Source of the DNA: a bacterium
GTDB taxonomy: Bacteria; Bacillota; Clostridia; Oscillospirales; CAG-272
DNA length: 64,000 nt
Direction of reading: 5' to 3'
Assembly: GCA_004558975.1 (NCBI GenBank)
Contig: SFZB01000002.1
Span: forward strand, 1 to 64,000
Shown here: positions 48,887-56,472 of the stretch, in pieces
Numbering within the stretch: position 1 is the stretch's first letter
Layout of the letters: every line of letters begins with the position of its first letter
Translations under genes and position numbers: made by a program
The notes under the pieces: generated by a model
Told to the model about the DNA's origin: nothing
Seen by the model: only the letters and a program-made list of their open reading frames with translations
Databases searched by the model: none

Positions 48887-48920
48887 GGCGCGGTGACGGC
48901 TCGTCACCGCGCCCTTTCTC
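48887..48920 (+). terminator. terminator of the M23 peptidase gene
   Basis: A 12-bp stem GGCGCGGTGACG with its complement (48887-48913), three-base loop, then CTTTCT. Confidence 0.75.
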
Positions 48921-49066
48921 CGTCGTGAAGGTTCTCCTCCGTCACCGTGATCTTTCACCGGCGTTCGCCCTCCACCCGATGCTGCCGCCGTCAGGTCGCG
49001 GGCGGTATCGGCGGTGTCACGGGACGCCGGACATCCGCATCGGGCGCCGACGGCGCCCGGACGGGC

Positions 49067-49095
49067 TTGCTTTTTGGGACGGGATATGCTAAAAT
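49067..49095 (+). promoter_or_regulatory. promoter of hom
   Basis: TTGCTT (49067-49072), 17-base spacer, TAAAAT (49090-49095) with extended TGC, the same TATGCTAAAAT as at 1821. Confidence 0.8.
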
Positions 49096-49160
49096 GACAT
49101 AAAATTGCCATTCGGTACGAAATAAAACCAAAAACGCCCCACCGGGGCGGGGAGTCCCAT

Positions 49161-50372
49161 ATGAAACAGATTGCTATTTTAGGGCTCGGTGTCGTCGGGC
49201 GGGGGACCGCCGACCTGTTCGCCGAGAACGCCGCGGGCATCGCGAAACGGATCGGGGAGGACGTGCGCGTCAAATACGCGCTTGACATCCGGGAGATGCC
49301 GGATTCTCCTTACGCTTCACTGATCGTCCACTCCATCGACGTCATTCTCGGCGATCCGGAGGTGACGGTCGTCGCGGAGGTCATGGGCGGACTGCACCCC
49401 GCGTATGAGTACACGAAGGCTTGTCTCACAGCCGGGAAGAGCGTCGTGAGTTCCAACAAGGAGCTGGTCGCGACCTACGGCGCGGAGCTGCTCGCGCTCG
49501 CGGCGGAGCGGGGCGTGTATTACCTTTTTGAAGCGTCGACCGGCGGGGCAATCCCCGTCATCTCGCCGCTCGTGACCGACCTCGCGGCGAACGAAGTGAC
49601 CGGCATCGCCGGAATCTTAAACGGCACGACCAACTATATTCTCACGCGGATGTTCCGCGCCGGGGCGACCTTCGAGGGGGCGCTCACCGAGGCACAGCAG
49701 AAGGGGTACGCCGAGCGAAATCCCGCGGCGGATATTGAGGGGATCGACGCCTGCCGGAAGATCTGTATTCTCGCCGCCGGGGCGACCGGGATCCTGCCGG
49801 ACGCCGCCCGCGTGCATACCGAGGGAATCACCGCCATCCGTCAGCGCGACGTGCAGACGGCGGAGGCGAACGGCTATACCGTCAAACTGCTCGGGCGTCT
49901 CGATATCCGCCCGTGGGGCACGTTCGTCCTTGTGGCGCCCTTCCTCGTGCCCGTGACCTCGCCGCTCAGCGGCGTGGAGGACGTGTTCAACGCCGTCCTC
50001 GTGCGGTGCAACTATGCGGGGGATATCATGTTCTACGGTCGCGGCGCGGGGTCGCACCCGACCGCCTCCGCCGTCGCGGCGGATATTCTGTCCGTTTTGC
50101 GCGGTGACGCCAAACGGCAGACGTGGACCGTGGGCGGCGCCGATTACCCGACCGACTTCCGCCTGTTCCGCGCGCGCCACTATCTCGCGCTCACCGGGAT
50201 CGACCGCAACGCCGCGCGCGTGGTGTGGTCGGACGCCGAAATCCTCGAGGCGGCAGGGGACGAGCTGACGCTCCTGACGCCGGAGATTTCCGAGCAGGAA
50301 CTCACGGACGATATTGCGCGGCTGACTCCGCTCGGGGCGCACGTGCAGGCGCATCTGCGCGTCTGCGACTGA
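49161..50372 (+). CDS. hom: homoserine dehydrogenase
   Basis: 403 residues. Reduces aspartate semialdehyde to homoserine for threonine and methionine synthesis. NAD(P)-binding GLGVVGRGT, catalytic region SSNKELVATYG, substrate site GILNGTTNYILTRM and conserved GRGAGSHPTASAVAAD. The C-terminal about 80 residues resemble the ACT regulatory domain of other Hom proteins (YLALTGIDRNAARV...). RBS GGGGCGGGG before ATG 49161 is weak. Its 3' end overlaps the convergent symporter gene by 71 bases. Confidence 0.95.
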   Translation: MKQIAILGLGVVGRGTADLFAENAAGIAKRIGEDVRVKYALDIREMPDSPYASLIVHSIDVILGDPEVTVVAEVMGGLHPAYEYTKACLTAGKSVVSSNKELVATYGAELLALAAERGVYYLFEASTGGAIPVISPLVTDLAANEVTGIAGILNGTTNYILTRMFRAGATFEGALTEAQQKGYAERNPAADIEGIDACRKICILAAGATGILPDAARVHTEGITAIRQRDVQTAEANGYTVKLLGRLDIRPWGTFVLVAPFLVPVTSPLSGVEDVFNAVLVRCNYAGDIMFYGRGAGSHPTASAVAADILSVLRGDAKRQTWTVGGADYPTDFRLFRARHYLALTGIDRNAARVVWSDAEILEAAGDELTLLTPEISEQELTDDIARLTPLGAHVQAHLRVCD

Positions 50373-51669
50373 CAAGCAAGCCTTCTTCTGCAGACAGAGT
50401 GACCACTCTGTCTGCTTTTTTGATAAGTGCGGCAAGGTTGATGAGCGTCATGACAGCGAGCAGAATGTCGATCGCGCGGAACACGCTCTTCGGTGCCGAG
50501 ACGCACCCGACGATGAGCCCGCCGCAGTACAGCACCAGATAGGCGACACGCACAGGGGCAGAGCGTGTCAGAGTGTCGAGGCAGGACAGCCCGTAGAATG
50601 CCCAGGACAGCACCGTCGCGAAGGCAAAGCCCGTGACGGCGACGGTCACGAGCGGCATTGCCGCCCTGCCGAAAACCGTCCCCACCGCGTCGGCAACATA
50701 GGAAAAGGGGGCGTCGGGCGACCCCCGGACGCCGGAGGTAAGGCACGCGAGCGCCGTCAGCGTACAGACCACGGCCGTGTCGAGAAAGACCTCGAAAACA
50801 CCGCAGAGCCCTTGCCCCGCGGGGGTAGACCCTTCTGCCGTGATATGCGCGAGGGGCGCGGTGCCGCATCCCGCCTCGTTCGAGAGCAGACCCCGCGCAC
50901 AGCCGACCCGGAGCGCCTCGGACGTGAAGAAACCGAGGAATCCCCCCGCGCCCGCCGCCGGTGTGAGGGAGCCGTGCAGAATGGCAAGGCATGCCCCCCC
51001 GAGGGCGCCGCGATGCACGATGAGGACGGCAAGACAGAGAAAGAGGTAGAGGACGGTCGCGAGCGGCACCAAGAGGGCACACACCCGCCCGAGGAGCGGG
51101 CGGCAGAAGAGGAGCAGGGCAAGGGCGGCGATGCTCAGCGCGACGCCCGGTATTCCTGGCTCCGCGCCGAATGTCACATGGACGGCTTCGCCGACGGCGT
51201 TCCCTTGCAGGATGCTGCCCTGAAACACGGAGCAGACAATGCAGAGCAGGGAAAACAGGAGTGAGAGAAACCCGTGCCGCCGACCGCCGGGACGCATATA
51301 GTAGGGAGCGCCGCCCCGGAAAGTGCCGTCGGCTCTGCGCTCGCGCGTGTCCATGGCGAGGACGACCTCGGCGTACTTGACTGCCATGGCGAAAAAGGCG
51401 GCGACCAGCATCCAGAAGACCGCTCCCGCCCCGCCGACGAGGAGCGCGAGGGCGACGCCCGTAATGTTCCCGACCCCCATCGTGCCGCCGAGAGCGAGGC
51501 ACACGGCGGTGAACGCCTGCCGCGGCTGTTTTCCCCCGTACATTTTACGGAGCGCGCGGCGCGGGTGCAGACAGAAAAAGAAACGCAGTCGGATGAGAAA
51601 ATACCCGCCGACGGCGAAGAGCGCCGCCGGTACGGCGGGCGCGAGAAAACGGGTGTACAGTGCGTCCAT
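50302..51669 (-). CDS. alanine/glycine:cation symporter (AGCS family)
   Basis: 455 residues from ATG 51669. About ten membrane helices; AGCS signatures GGTMGVGNITGVALALL and RGLLSNEAGCGTAPLAH. Members take up alanine or glycine with Na+ (or H+), which would fit a Na+-coupled ATP synthase. The last 40 residues are hydrophilic and are encoded antisense to hom and its terminator (stop at 50302), so the tail is probably not conserved. The RBS (GAGGGGG) sits in a hairpin. Confidence 0.9.
   Translation of the reverse strand: MDALYTRFLAPAVPAALFAVGGYFLIRLRFFFCLHPRRALRKMYGGKQPRQAFTAVCLALGGTMGVGNITGVALALLVGGAGAVFWMLVAAFFAMAVKYAEVVLAMDTRERRADGTFRGGAPYYMRPGGRRHGFLSLLFSLLCIVCSVFQGSILQGNAVGEAVHVTFGAEPGIPGVALSIAALALLLFCRPLLGRVCALLVPLATVLYLFLCLAVLIVHRGALGGACLAILHGSLTPAAGAGGFLGFFTSEALRVGCARGLLSNEAGCGTAPLAHITAEGSTPAGQGLCGVFEVFLDTAVVCTLTALACLTSGVRGSPDAPFSYVADAVGTVFGRAAMPLVTVAVTGFAFATVLSWAFYGLSCLDTLTRSAPVRVAYLVLYCGGLIVGCVSAPKSVFRAIDILLAVMTLINLAALIKKADRVVTLSAEEGLLVSRRRADAPARAPRAESAAQYRP
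50390..50421 (+). terminator. terminator of hom
   Basis: GCAGACAGAGT with its complement around GACC, then TTTTTT. It lies inside the coding region of the convergent symporter gene. Confidence 0.9.
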
Positions 51670-51676
51670 GACAAAA

Positions 51677-51706
51677 CCCCCTCTTACCCAAAGGTATGAG
51701 AGGGGG
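51677..51706 (-). promoter_or_regulatory. hairpin hiding the RBS of the symporter gene
   Basis: CCCCCTCT-TACC (51677-51688) pairs with GGTA-(TG)-AGAGGGGG (51693-51706): 12 bp, a two-base bulge and a four-base loop. In the minus-strand mRNA the 3' arm is the Shine-Dalgarno GAGGGGG, seven bases before ATG 51669. On the plus strand the hairpin is followed by C and six Ts, like a terminator, but no plus-strand gene ends nearby. Confidence 0.6.
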
Positions 51707-51910
51707 CTTTTTTCTATGAAGAGGACGGGCGCCCGCATGGCGGACGCCCGTGTTTTGCGACGCTTTCGGCGGCGTCGTTTTTGTTTGTGTCGGTTTTGCC
51801 GACATCGTTTGGTTCTGCACGGTCGTCCGCGTCACAGCGCCATTCCGCGACGCTTGTTAGCGGTGCGATTCCGCGGCGCGGTGCCGTGCGGACTGCCCGT
51901 GCCTGGCGGT

Positions 51911-53740
51911 TTATGCCTGCGTTTTCTTTGCCGCCTGCGCTTTCAGACGGAGGGGCGTCGAGAGAATGCGTTTCCGCAGGCGGATGGACTTCGGCGTGAC
52001 TTCGATCAGCTCGTCGTCCGCAATCATTTCAATGGCTTCCTCGAGCGAGGGCTGGTGCGGAGTGATGAGCGTCAGCGCCTCGTCTGCGCCCGTCGAACGG
52101 ACGGCGGTCAGGTGCTTCTTCTTACAGACGTTGACGGCGATGTCGCCCGGCTTCGGGTTCTGCCCGACGATCATGCCCTCGTATACGGGTGTGGCGGGGC
52201 CGATGAAGAGCGGGCCTCTGTCCTGCGAATAGTAGAGACCGTAGGAGGTCGTCTCGCCCGTTTCGCTCGCGACGAGCGATCCGGTGAAGCGCATGGTGAT
52301 GTTTCCACGGTAGGGGGCGTAGCCGTCGAACACGGAGTTGAGAATCCCCTCGCCGCGCGTCGCGGTCATAAATTCACTGCGGTAGCCGAAGAGGCAACGG
52401 GTCGGAATGCGGTAAATCAGGCGCTGACGCGAGCCGCGGAGCTGCATATCCTGCAGTTCGCCTTTGCGGGAGCCGAGTTTCTCCATGACTGTCCCCATGT
52501 ATTCCTCGGGGACGTCGATGGTGACAAGCTCCATCGGTTCGCACTTCTCGCCGTTGATCTCCGAATACAGCACGGTCGGGTTGGAACAGGTCAATTCGTA
52601 CCCCTCGCGGCGCATACTCTCGATGAGGACGGAAAGGTGCATTTCACCGCGCCCGGCGACGCGGAAAGAGTCGGTCGTATCGCCGTCCGTGACGCGCAGA
52701 GACACGTCGCGGAGCAGTTCGCGATACAGGCGCTCACGCAGATGGCGGGAGGTGACGAATTTGCCTTCTTTCCCGGCAAAGGGAGAATCGTTGACCGAGA
52801 AGGTCATTTCCATTGTCGGTTCGGAAACCTTGACGAATTCCAGCGGCTCGACGGCGGTCGGTGCACAGACGGTGTCGCCGATGTTGATGTCCTCGGCGCC
52901 GGAGAAAGCTACGATGTCGCCCATTTTCGCCTCGGGCACCTGCACGCGGTTCAGTCCGTCGAACTGGTAGATGGTGATGATCTTGGCACGGCGGGGTGCC
53001 TCGGTCGAGTGGAAGTTGGTAATCATGATGTCTTGGTTCTGCTTCATGGTGCCGCGTTCGATGCGCCCGATGCCGATCCGTCCGACGAAGCTGTTATAGT
53101 CGATGCAGGAGACGAGCGCCTGCATGGGTCCGTCCACATCGCCCTCGGGGGCGGGGATATAATCGAGAATCGTCTCGAAGAGCGGCACGAGGTCGGTACC
53201 CGGCACCCGGTAGTCGCGGGAGGCGGTGCCGTCTCTGCCGGAGCAGTAGAGAATCGGGGAATCCAGCTGTTCGTCCGAGGCGTTTAGTTCCATCAGCAGT
53301 TCCAGCACCTCGTCCTCGATCTCGGAGAGACGGGCGTCGGGGCGGTCGATCTTGTTCACGACGACGATGACGCGGTGGTTCAGCGCCAGCGCGTGTTCCA
53401 GGACGAAGCGCGTCTGCGGCATCGGACCCTCCGCCGCGTCGACGAGCAGAATGACCCCGTTGACCATTTTGAGGACACGCTCCACCTCGCCGCCGAAGTC
53501 GGCGTGACCGGGGGTGTCGACGATATTGATCTTGACGCCTTTATAGTGGACGGCGGTGTTCTTGGCGAGGATCGTGATACCGCGCTCGCGCTCCTGGTCG
53601 TTCGAGTCCATGACGCAGGTCGTGACTTCCTGATTCTCGCGGTAGACGCCCCCCTGCTTGAGCAGAGCGTCGACGAGCGTCGTTTTACCGTGGTCGACGT
53701 GGGCGATAATGGCGATGTTACGCAAATCCTCTCTTTTCAC
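51911..53740 (-). CDS. typA: ribosome-associated GTPase TypA/BipA
   Basis: 609 residues from GTG 53740, with AGAGGT upstream; a much longer in-frame extension has no TypA sequence. G1 HVDHGKTTLVD, switch I RERGITILAKNTA, G3 DTPGHADFGGEV, G4 NKIDRPDAR. EF-G-like domains and the BipA C-terminal domain follow. It acts in ribosome assembly and stress adaptation. The last about 10 residues are Lys/Ala-rich. Confidence 0.96.
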   Translation of the reverse strand: MKREDLRNIAIIAHVDHGKTTLVDALLKQGGVYRENQEVTTCVMDSNDQERERGITILAKNTAVHYKGVKINIVDTPGHADFGGEVERVLKMVNGVILLVDAAEGPMPQTRFVLEHALALNHRVIVVVNKIDRPDARLSEIEDEVLELLMELNASDEQLDSPILYCSGRDGTASRDYRVPGTDLVPLFETILDYIPAPEGDVDGPMQALVSCIDYNSFVGRIGIGRIERGTMKQNQDIMITNFHSTEAPRRAKIITIYQFDGLNRVQVPEAKMGDIVAFSGAEDINIGDTVCAPTAVEPLEFVKVSEPTMEMTFSVNDSPFAGKEGKFVTSRHLRERLYRELLRDVSLRVTDGDTTDSFRVAGRGEMHLSVLIESMRREGYELTCSNPTVLYSEINGEKCEPMELVTIDVPEEYMGTVMEKLGSRKGELQDMQLRGSRQRLIYRIPTRCLFGYRSEFMTATRGEGILNSVFDGYAPYRGNITMRFTGSLVASETGETTSYGLYYSQDRGPLFIGPATPVYEGMIVGQNPKPGDIAVNVCKKKHLTAVRSTGADEALTLITPHQPSLEEAIEMIADDELIEVTPKSIRLRKRILSTPLRLKAQAAKKTQA

Positions 53741-53794
53741 CGTAATACCTCTTTCGTTTACGAAAATTCTTCTCGAAAAGTTTTCAACTTTACC

Positions 53795-53822
53795 AGTATA
53801 GCATATTTCACAAGAAAAGCAA
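53795..53822 (-). promoter_or_regulatory. promoter of typA
   Basis: Minus strand TTGCTT (53822-53817), 16-base spacer, TATACT (53800-53795) with extended TGC, 55 bases before the GTG start. Confidence 0.75.
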
Positions 53823-53896
53823 GAATTTTTTGTCGGGCAACGTAAAAAAACGGCGTGCGGGGATGCGGGGCGCGGACGTGCCGTTTCCGATGCCGC

Positions 53897-53925
53897 TTGA
53901 CGGTGGTGCCGCGGCGTGCTAAGAT
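53897..53925 (+). promoter_or_regulatory. promoter of the thiamine pyrophosphokinase gene
   Basis: TTGACG (53897-53902), 17-base spacer, TAAGAT (53920-53925) with extended TGC, 22 bases before the start codon. Confidence 0.75.
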
Positions 53926-53947
53926 GAGGAAAAAGGAGACGGCTCTT

Positions 53948-54583
53948 ATGATTTGTTATCTGATCGGCGCGGGGGAAGCCCCCGGATGCCCGCCCCGCCC
54001 CGCGGCGGGGGATCTGGTGATCGCGGCGGACGCGGGGCTGACACTCGCACACACGCTCGGGCTCACCCCGGCGCTCACAGTCGGCGACTTCGACTCGCTC
54101 GGGCACCTGCCGACGGGGGGCGACGTCCTGCGTCTGCCGGTGGAAAAAGACGATACGGACATGGAAGCGGCGCTGAAAATCGGGCGGGAGCGTGGCTACC
54201 ATACATTCTATCTCTTCGGCGGCACGGGCGGCAGACCCGATCACACCTATGCGAACTACCAACTGCTCGCCGACTGCGCCGCGCGAAGGGAGCAGGCGAT
54301 CCTCTTCGGGGCGGAGTTCTGCGCGACCGCAATCGCGGACGGGGCGCGTCTGACGTTTCCCCCGGAGGCGCGGGGGACGCTCTCGGTCTTTTCCGCGCTC
54401 GGCACGGCGGATGGCGTCTCGGAGCGGGGCGTCTATTATCCGCTCTCGGGTGCGACGCTGACCGGCACGTTCCCTCTCGGGGTGTCGAACCGTTTCCTCC
54501 CGGGTGAGTCGGCGGAGATCTCGGTCGGGCGCGGGACGCTCCTCGTGTTCTTCGAGGGGAACATTTTGCCTCGTTTCTCTTGA
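53948..54583 (+). CDS. thiamine pyrophosphokinase
   Basis: 211 residues from ATG 53948 (AAAAGGAG upstream). Converts thiamine to thiamine diphosphate with ATP. Family motifs: AADAGLTLAHTLG, VGDFDSLG, the metal-binding KDDTDMEAAL and FGGTGGRPDHTYANYQLL. The C-terminal beta domain ends in FPLGVSNRFL. The neighbouring riboswitch and thiamine transporter agree: import then phosphorylation. Its TGA stop lies inside the -35 of the thiT promoter. Confidence 0.93.
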   Translation: MICYLIGAGEAPGCPPRPAAGDLVIAADAGLTLAHTLGLTPALTVGDFDSLGHLPTGGDVLRLPVEKDDTDMEAALKIGRERGYHTFYLFGGTGGRPDHTYANYQLLADCAARREQAILFGAEFCATAIADGARLTFPPEARGTLSVFSALGTADGVSERGVYYPLSGATLTGTFPLGVSNRFLPGESAEISVGRGTLLVFFEGNILPRFS

Positions 54584-54607
54584 CAAGCGACAAAAAACTG
54601 CTACAAT
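54580..54607 (+). promoter_or_regulatory. promoter of the TPP riboswitch-thiT unit
   Basis: TTGACA (54580-54585), 16-base spacer, TACAAT (54602-54607) with extended TGC. The -35 includes the TGA stop of the upstream gene. Confidence 0.8.
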
Positions 54608-54632
54608 AGTCCTAGCCAAACAGAATTGAATA

Positions 54633-54716
54633 TGGAACAGGGGTGCCGCAAGGCTGAGACGGATGCAAATCCGAACTCTCGTACCTGATACGGGTCATAC
54701 CGTCGTAGGAAGTTGC
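54633..54716 (+). ncRNA. TPP riboswitch aptamer
   Basis: The conserved THI-box blocks are in order: CAGGGGTGC (54638-54646), GGCTGAGA, then GTACCTGATACGGGTCATACC and GTCGTAGGAAGTTG. It binds thiamine diphosphate and controls the thiamine transporter downstream. Confidence 0.95.
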
Positions 54717-54737
54717 ATTTCACTTGATATGAAATTG

Positions 54738-54775
54738 ATTGCCCCACGAGGTTCTGTGGGGCAATTTTATTTTTG
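54738..54775 (+). terminator. riboswitch expression-platform terminator
   Basis: ATTGCCCCAC with its complement (54738-54765), eight-base loop, then TTTATTTTT. It lies between the TPP aptamer and the thiT RBS, so thiamine diphosphate should stop transcription before thiT. Confidence 0.88.
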
Positions 54776-54785
54776 GAGGTGTGTC

Positions 54786-55640
54786 ATGGAACACACGAAA
54801 ACCCGCAAACTGGTCGAGAGCGCCATTATGATTGCGCTCGCCACCGTCCTCAGTCTTCTGAAACTCGCGGATCTGCCTTACGGCGGGTCGGTCACGCTCG
54901 CGTCCATGCTCCCGATTGCGCTCATTGCGTACCGGAACGGTCTCGGCTGGGGACTGGGCAGCGGTCTTGCCTACGGCGTTTTGCAGCAGCTGCTCGGGCT
55001 GAAAACGCTGACGTACGTGACGGGTGCAGGCTCTGTCATCGCCGTCATTCTCCTCGACTATATCATCGCGTTCACCGTCATGGGGCTCGCCGGGATCTTC
55101 CGCCGCACACCGATGCCGCAGGCGGCGTCGCTCACCGTCGGCGTGGTCTTTTCCTGCGCCCTCCGCTACATCTGCCACGTCATTTCCGGCGCCACCGTTT
55201 GGGCAGGGCTCTCGATCCCGACGACGGCGGTACTCGCCTATTCGCTGGCGTACAACGCAACCTACATGATCCCCGAAACGATCGTGACCGCGCTTGCCGC
55301 GTTCTACATCGCGTCGCTCATCGACTTCCGTGAAGTGCGGATCCGCCGCATGACCCGTGAGAAGTTCGGCGTCGGCGGGTATCTGCTCCTCGCCGGTTCG
55401 CTCCTCATGCTTGCCGGTGCCATCTATGATATCGTGGCGCTGTTCTCGCATATGCAGGATCCCGACAGCGGTACGTTCAATATCACGCTGATCGGTACGA
55501 GCGGCATCTGGCTCCCCGTCGTCATTGTGACCGCCGCCGTCGTTCTGGTGTTTGCGGTTCTCCTTATCGTCGGTCTGCGTCTGCAGGCGAAGGAGCGGGC
55601 GGGTGCCGGCGATGCCGATACCCTTGACAAGCAGGCATAA
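54786..55640 (+). CDS. thiT: ThiT-type thiamine transporter (ECF S component) with C-terminal extension
   Basis: 284 residues from ATG 54786 (TGGAGG upstream). Residues 1-190 match ThiT/YuaJ: GGSVTLASMLPIALIAYR, YGVLQQLLG and the thiamine-binding ALRYICHVISGATVWAG, with YNATYMIPE. ThiT delivers thiamine to a shared ECF ATPase/T module (not in this window). The protein is about 90 residues longer than usual and ends with two extra membrane helices (YLLLAGSLLMLAGAIYDIV; VVIVTAAVVLVFAVLLIVGL). Controlled by the TPP riboswitch. Confidence 0.92.
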   Translation: MEHTKTRKLVESAIMIALATVLSLLKLADLPYGGSVTLASMLPIALIAYRNGLGWGLGSGLAYGVLQQLLGLKTLTYVTGAGSVIAVILLDYIIAFTVMGLAGIFRRTPMPQAASLTVGVVFSCALRYICHVISGATVWAGLSIPTTAVLAYSLAYNATYMIPETIVTALAAFYIASLIDFREVRIRRMTREKFGVGGYLLLAGSLLMLAGAIYDIVALFSHMQDPDSGTFNITLIGTSGIWLPVVIVTAAVVLVFAVLLIVGLRLQAKERAGAGDADTLDKQA

Positions 55641-55652
55641 AACGGATATAAT
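55624..55652 (+). promoter_or_regulatory. promoter of the RNase P RNA gene
   Basis: Perfect TTGACA (55624-55629), 17-base spacer, perfect TATAAT (55647-55652). The -35 lies in the last codons of thiT. Confidence 0.92.
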
Positions 55653-55657
55653 CACAG

Positions 55658-56038
55658 GCGGAACCAGACGGTGCAGTCGCGCGGTATCATGCCGAAAGGT
55701 CGTACCGTGAGGAAAGTCCGGGCTTCATAGGGAAGGATAACGGATAACGTCCGCCGAGGGCAACCTCCGGGAGAGTGCAACAGAGATATACCGCCGCGCA
55801 AGCGGTAAGGGTGGAAAGGCGAGGTAAGAGCTCACCACGCTCTGTGGTAACACAGAGGGTCTGTAAACCCTATCCGAAGCAACGCCTACGGGAGAGCGGA
55901 AACGCTACGGTGCCCGCCGGAATCCTGTTGGCGGCAGGGGCGCTATGCGCCCTGAACATATCGGTAACGGTATGTGAAGATAGATGACTGCGGTTCGCGC
56001 AAGCGTTCACAGAACCCGGCTTACAAGTCTGATTCCTC
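55658..56038 (+). ncRNA. rnpB: RNase P RNA
   Basis: Conserved blocks of bacterial RNase P RNA are present: GAGGAAAGTCCGGGCT (P3-P4), GGTGGAAAGGCGAGGTAAGAGC, and ACAGAACCCGGCTTACA at the 3' side of P4. P1 can form between GGAACCAGAC (55660) and GTCTGATTCC (56036). This ribozyme matures the 5' ends of tRNAs. Exact ends are estimated from P1 and the promoter. Confidence 0.95.
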
Positions 56039-56069
56039 TTTTGCTTTTTCGCGGCGTCTGCCGCCGTGA

Positions 56070-56111
56070 CCCGCCGCAGGGGGCGTCCCTCCTGCGGCGG
56101 GTTTTGTTTTG
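56070..56111 (+). terminator. terminator of rnpB
   Basis: An 11-bp stem CCCGCCGCAGG with its complement, followed by TTTTGTTTTG. Confidence 0.88.
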
Positions 56112-56166
56112 TATCAAACGTGAAAAACGGGGAGAAATCCTCGGTGAATTTCGGAGAAAACGGCAG

Positions 56167-56196
56167 TTGACAGAGGGTGCCCGAATCCGCTATAAT
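56167..56196 (+). promoter_or_regulatory. strong promoter upstream of the short ORF and ade
   Basis: Perfect TTGACA (56167-56172), 18-base spacer, perfect TATAAT (56191-56196). Confidence 0.88.
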
Positions 56197-56226
56197 AACG
56201 CTATCAAAGCGGGGAGGGATTCTTAG

Positions 56227-56340
56227 ATGAAACTGTCTTTTCCGATGTGCCGCGCGCGGCATCTTGACCGTACCTCCCGCCCGCTCTGCGTGTCCGCGCG
56301 CCCCGACTGCGCCCGCCTCACGCCCCGAACCGATTTTTGA
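56227..56340 (+). CDS. possible 37-residue Arg-rich small protein or leader peptide
   Basis: ATG 56227 has GGGAGGG 8-9 bases upstream and lies 30 bases after a consensus promoter. The frame ends at TGA 56338-56340, immediately before a hairpin terminator. The peptide begins MKLSFPMCRARHL and ends TPRTDF; it has seven Arg and three Cys and no membrane segment. Codon third positions are mostly G/C, as in real genes here. It may be an independent small protein or the leader of an attenuator controlling adenine deaminase 130 bases downstream. Confidence 0.45.
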   Translation: MKLSFPMCRARHLDRTSRPLCVSARPDCARLTPRTDF

Positions 56341-56374
56341 AGTGCCGCCGAACGAGCGGCATTTTCTCTTTTTG
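56340..56374 (+). terminator. terminator/attenuator before ade
   Basis: TGCCGC (56343) pairs with GCGGCA (56356), with two or three more A/T or G-T pairs. It is followed by TTTTCTCTTTTT. It lies between the strong promoter and ade, for which no other promoter is obvious. Confidence 0.7.
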
Positions 56375-56472
56375 TATCGCAGCCGTCGGCGCTTTGGCGG
56401 TGTGGTCGGTTCCGAAATGCCGTTGGAAATTCCGAAAAACAAATATAGAAGCAGATGTAAGGGGGAAACAAG

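Noticed and set aside
53741..54619. N-terminal extension of typA beyond GTG 53740
   Set aside because: It covers the typA promoter and the thiamine pyrophosphokinase gene on the other strand; only the part from 53740 matches TypA.
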